From Urophycis tenuis (lineage: Eukaryota > Chordata > Actinopteri > Gadiformes > Phycidae), in contig JAXIVH010000041.1 in NCBI GenBank assembly GCA_036785325.1, positions 682,001 to 746,000 on the forward strand: a stretch of 64,000 nucleotides of DNA, in the 5' to 3' direction. A program made the position numbers and the translations under genes. Below, in pieces: positions 61,450 to 64,000 of the stretch (the first letter of the stretch is position 1; every line of letters starts with the position of its first letter). The notes below the pieces were generated by a model. That model saw nothing but the letters and a program-made list of their open reading frames with translations. It was not told the origin of the DNA and made no database searches.

Positions 61450-62137
61450 AATCACTTACTTGGAACGGCATGATCCCACATCGCTGTGAAGGGATGGCGT
61501 TAACCAGGTGGGCGTGCAACCCCTCGAGAGAGTTGCTGCCTCACCGGCACTTGTACTTGTTCAGCCGGATGCAGTTCTTCACAACCACCTTCACAGAGAC
61601 ATACAGCTGTATGCCAGGAGGGTCCTGTAACACACAACCTATTGCAAGGTCCTCATTTATGCTGGTGTCATTTTGAAATGTTACCATATACAAGTTTGAA
61701 TGGTTTTGACACACGATGACTGCAGAGACAGCTGCAGGATGGCCCACGAAGCAGGACGGAGGGGGCCTGTGGCTGTGCGGGGAGGACCAGCGGTATGGGT
61801 GCTGCCGACACAGGGGGCGGGCGGGCCACAGGCTGACGCAGCAGGAGGCCTCGGCTGGAGGCGGGTGGGCGCAGGAGGCTTCGGCCGGGTGGAGGACGAC
61901 AACGCAGTGGGCTGAACGGGCCGGTTGGTGGGAGTCACAGGCTCTGGCTCATCAACAAATAACCTGGAAATATAAAATACACACGTGATCAGTATTGATA
62001 TTGATATCTTTTATAAGAACACTGTTCATACCGTTTACACTTTTTATACAACTATTTATACAATGTCCATACTGTTTATTTATTAATGTTTATCACTGAA
62101 AAATAAAGGTGACTTGGTATGACTTGTGTGCTATTTT
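61171..62137 (+). repeat. Satellite insert copy 14
   Basis: 967 bp, GTATCTATGCG marker. The 3' tail has a private AACTATTTATAC. The flanking monomer order on the right repeats that after copy 13 at first (CCTCGAGCAG, ACTCTTGCC, TAGTCGTGCC). Confidence 0.95.
61460..61963 (-). pseudogene. Captured exon fragment, copy 14
   Basis: 504 bp, both splice signals present, shared TGA at 61541-61543. Private CCAGGAGGGTCCTG changes His to Gln in the DPPG-preceding part of the second frame. Confidence 0.7.
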
Positions 62138-64000
62138 CTTTCCACAGCCAACAGAACACACATGAATCAGCTTATTATTTCGACGACCCATGGGCAAATA
62201 TAGTCATGCCATACGCCGTTGGAAAGCTTAGATTTCCCCGCTTAAAATGAGCCCATCCTCGAGCAGTCTGGTTGATCACAGACTAAACTGCGTCAGGTTG
62301 ACTGAAGTCTACCCAGCAGCTAAAAACATACCTTCAACGTTTCAATTAACATCAATCTTTCCTTACAGAACACAAATTAATTAGCTTAGTATTTCAACGA
62401 CCCATGAGTCAATATACTCTTGCCATACGCCGTTGGAAAGCTTAGATTTCCCCGCTTAAAATGAGCCCATCCGCGAGCAGTCTGGTTGATCACAGACTAA
62501 ACTGCGTCAGGTTGACTGAAGTCTACCCAGCAGCTAAAAACATACCTTCAACGTTTCAATTAACATCAATCTTTCCTTACAGAACACAAATTAATTAGCT
62601 TAGTATTTCAATGACCCATGAGTCAATATAGTCGTGCCATACGCCGTTGGAAAGCTTAGATTTCCCCGCTTAAAATGATCCCATCCGCGAGCAGTCTGGT
62701 TGATCACAGACTAAACTGCGTCAGGTTGAATGAATTCTACCCAGCAGCTAAAAACATACCTTTAACGTTTCAATTAACATCAATCTTTCCTTACAGAACA
62801 CAAATTAATTAGCTTAGTATTTCAACGACCCTTTGGTGAATATAGTCTTGCCATACGCCGTTGGAAAGCTTAGATTTCCCCGCTTATAATGAGCCCATCC
62901 CTGAGCAATTTGGTTGCTCACAGACTAAACTGCGTCAGGTTGACTGAAGTCTACCCAGCAGCTAAAAACATACCTTCAACGTTTCAATTAACATCAATCT
63001 TTCCTTACAGAACACAAATTAATTAGCTTAGTATTTCAACGACCCATGAGTCAATATAGTCTTTCCATACGCCTTTGGAAAGCTTAGATTTCCCCGCTTA
63101 AAATGAGCCCATCCGTGAGCAGTCTGGTTGATCACAGACTAAACTGCGTCAGGTTGAATGAAGTCTACCCAGCAGCTAAAAACATACCTTTAACGTTTCA
63201 ATTGACATCAATCTTTCCTTACAGAACACAAATTAATTAGCTTAGTATTTCAATGACCCATGAGTCAATATAGTCCTGCCATAGGCCGTTGGAAAGCTTA
63301 GATTTCCCCGCTTAAAATGAGCCCATCCGCGAGCAGTCTGGTTGATCACAGACTAAACTGCGTCAGGTTGAATGAAGTCTACCCAGCAGCTAAAAACATA
63401 CCTTTAACGTTTCAATTAACATCAATCTTTCCTTACAGAACACAAATTATTTAGCTTAGTATTTCAAAGACCCTTTGGTGAATATAGTCTTGCCATACGC
63501 CGTTGAAAAGCTTAGATTTCCCCGCTTATAATGAGCCCATCCCCAAGCAATTTGGTTGCTCAGAGACAAAACTGTGTCAGGTTGACTGAAGTCTACCCAG
63601 CAGCTAAAAACATACCTTCAACGTTTCAATTAACATCAATCTTTCCTTACAGATCACAAATTAATTAGCTTAGTATTTCAACGACCAATGAGTCAATATA
63701 GTCTTGCCATACGCCGTTGGAAAGCTTAGATTTCCCCGCTTAAAATGAGCCCATCCGCGAGCAGTCTGCTTGCTCACAGACAAAACTGCGTCAGGTTGAC
63801 TGAAGTCTACACAGCAGCTAAAGACATACCTTCAACGTTTCAATTAACATCAATCTTTCCTTACAGAACACAAATTAATTAGCTTAGTATTTAAACGACC
63901 CATGAGTCAATATAGTCTTGCCATACGCCGTTGGAAAGCTTAGATTTCCCCGCTTAAAATGAGCCCATCCGCGAGCAGTCTGGTTGCTCACAGACTAAAC
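62138..64000 (+). repeat. 214-bp satellite block, running off the window
   Basis: About 8.7 monomers, same orientation and period, with no insert. Private changes include AAATGATCCC and TGAATTCTACC (an EcoRI site). The array continues beyond the right edge, so its full length and right flank are unknown. Confidence 0.97.

Noticed and set aside
3458..61473. Plus-strand frames of 74-113 codons with Cys-Val repeats
   Set aside because: They run through the TG microsatellite and vary with its length.
3967..61988. Plus-strand 71- and 90-codon frames overlapping the exon fragment
   Set aside because: They are antisense shadows of the GC-rich Pro-coding part of the minus-strand exon.
2858..64000. 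tRNA, 5S or other RNA-gene origin of the monomer
   Set aside because: A GGTTGACTGAA stretch vaguely resembles an internal B box, but no A box, cloverleaf or terminator arrangement could be made out.

Overview
The window is eukaryotic, repeat-dominated DNA with no gene that I would call functional. The best guess is a fish (teleost) genome. Three things point that way: degenerate TTAGGG-like hexamer arrays, long TG/TA microsatellites, and an exon fragment resembling a multi-copy predicted protein family I associate with fish genomes. This placement is an inference; nothing in the window identifies a species.

Layout: (1) 1-2857 is array-flanking DNA. It holds dispersed-repeat remnants, a GC-rich segment with a degenerate internal repeat, a ~0.93-kb degenerate (TTAGGG)n-like array, AT-rich simple repeats, and a ~93-bp sequence present at both ends (1-93 and 2764-2857). 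(2) From 2858 to the right edge runs one head-to-tail satellite array with a 214-bp monomer, about 211 monomers in all, every one in the same orientation and each usually carrying a HindIII site (AAGCTT). It shows higher-order repeats (2-, 3-, 8- and 13-monomer periods and a 4.39-kb tandem duplication). (3) Fourteen copies of a ~957-996-bp insert interrupt the array, always at the same point in the monomer and always in the same orientation. (4) One 2408-bp fold-back DNA transposon (40087-42494) with ~0.85-kb inverted arms and a 6-bp target duplication (GAATAT) sits in one monomer. It carries a smaller nested inverted-repeat element and a (TA)n cruciform-prone tract.

The main discovery candidate is the insert. 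On the minus strand it contains a 504-bp exon-like segment bounded by a good splice acceptor (TATTTCCAG) and a consensus donor (GTAAGT), with intron-like flanks. A piece of a spliced gene, or of a gene-bearing transposon, was therefore captured as genomic DNA and then amplified as part of satellite higher-order repeats. The reading frame is broken by a frameshift in all copies. In addition, 13 of 14 copies share a CGA-to-TGA stop; only the copy at the array edge (copy 1) keeps CGA. This dates the founder mutation relative to amplification and suggests edge copies escape homogenisation.

Net spacing between consecutive inserts is always n x 214 - 4 bp, with a single 1-bp exception. The array has therefore kept its monomer length almost exactly while accumulating substitutions. 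A centromeric or pericentromeric role is possible, since a partial CENP-B-box-like core occurs in each monomer, but the sequence alone does not show it.
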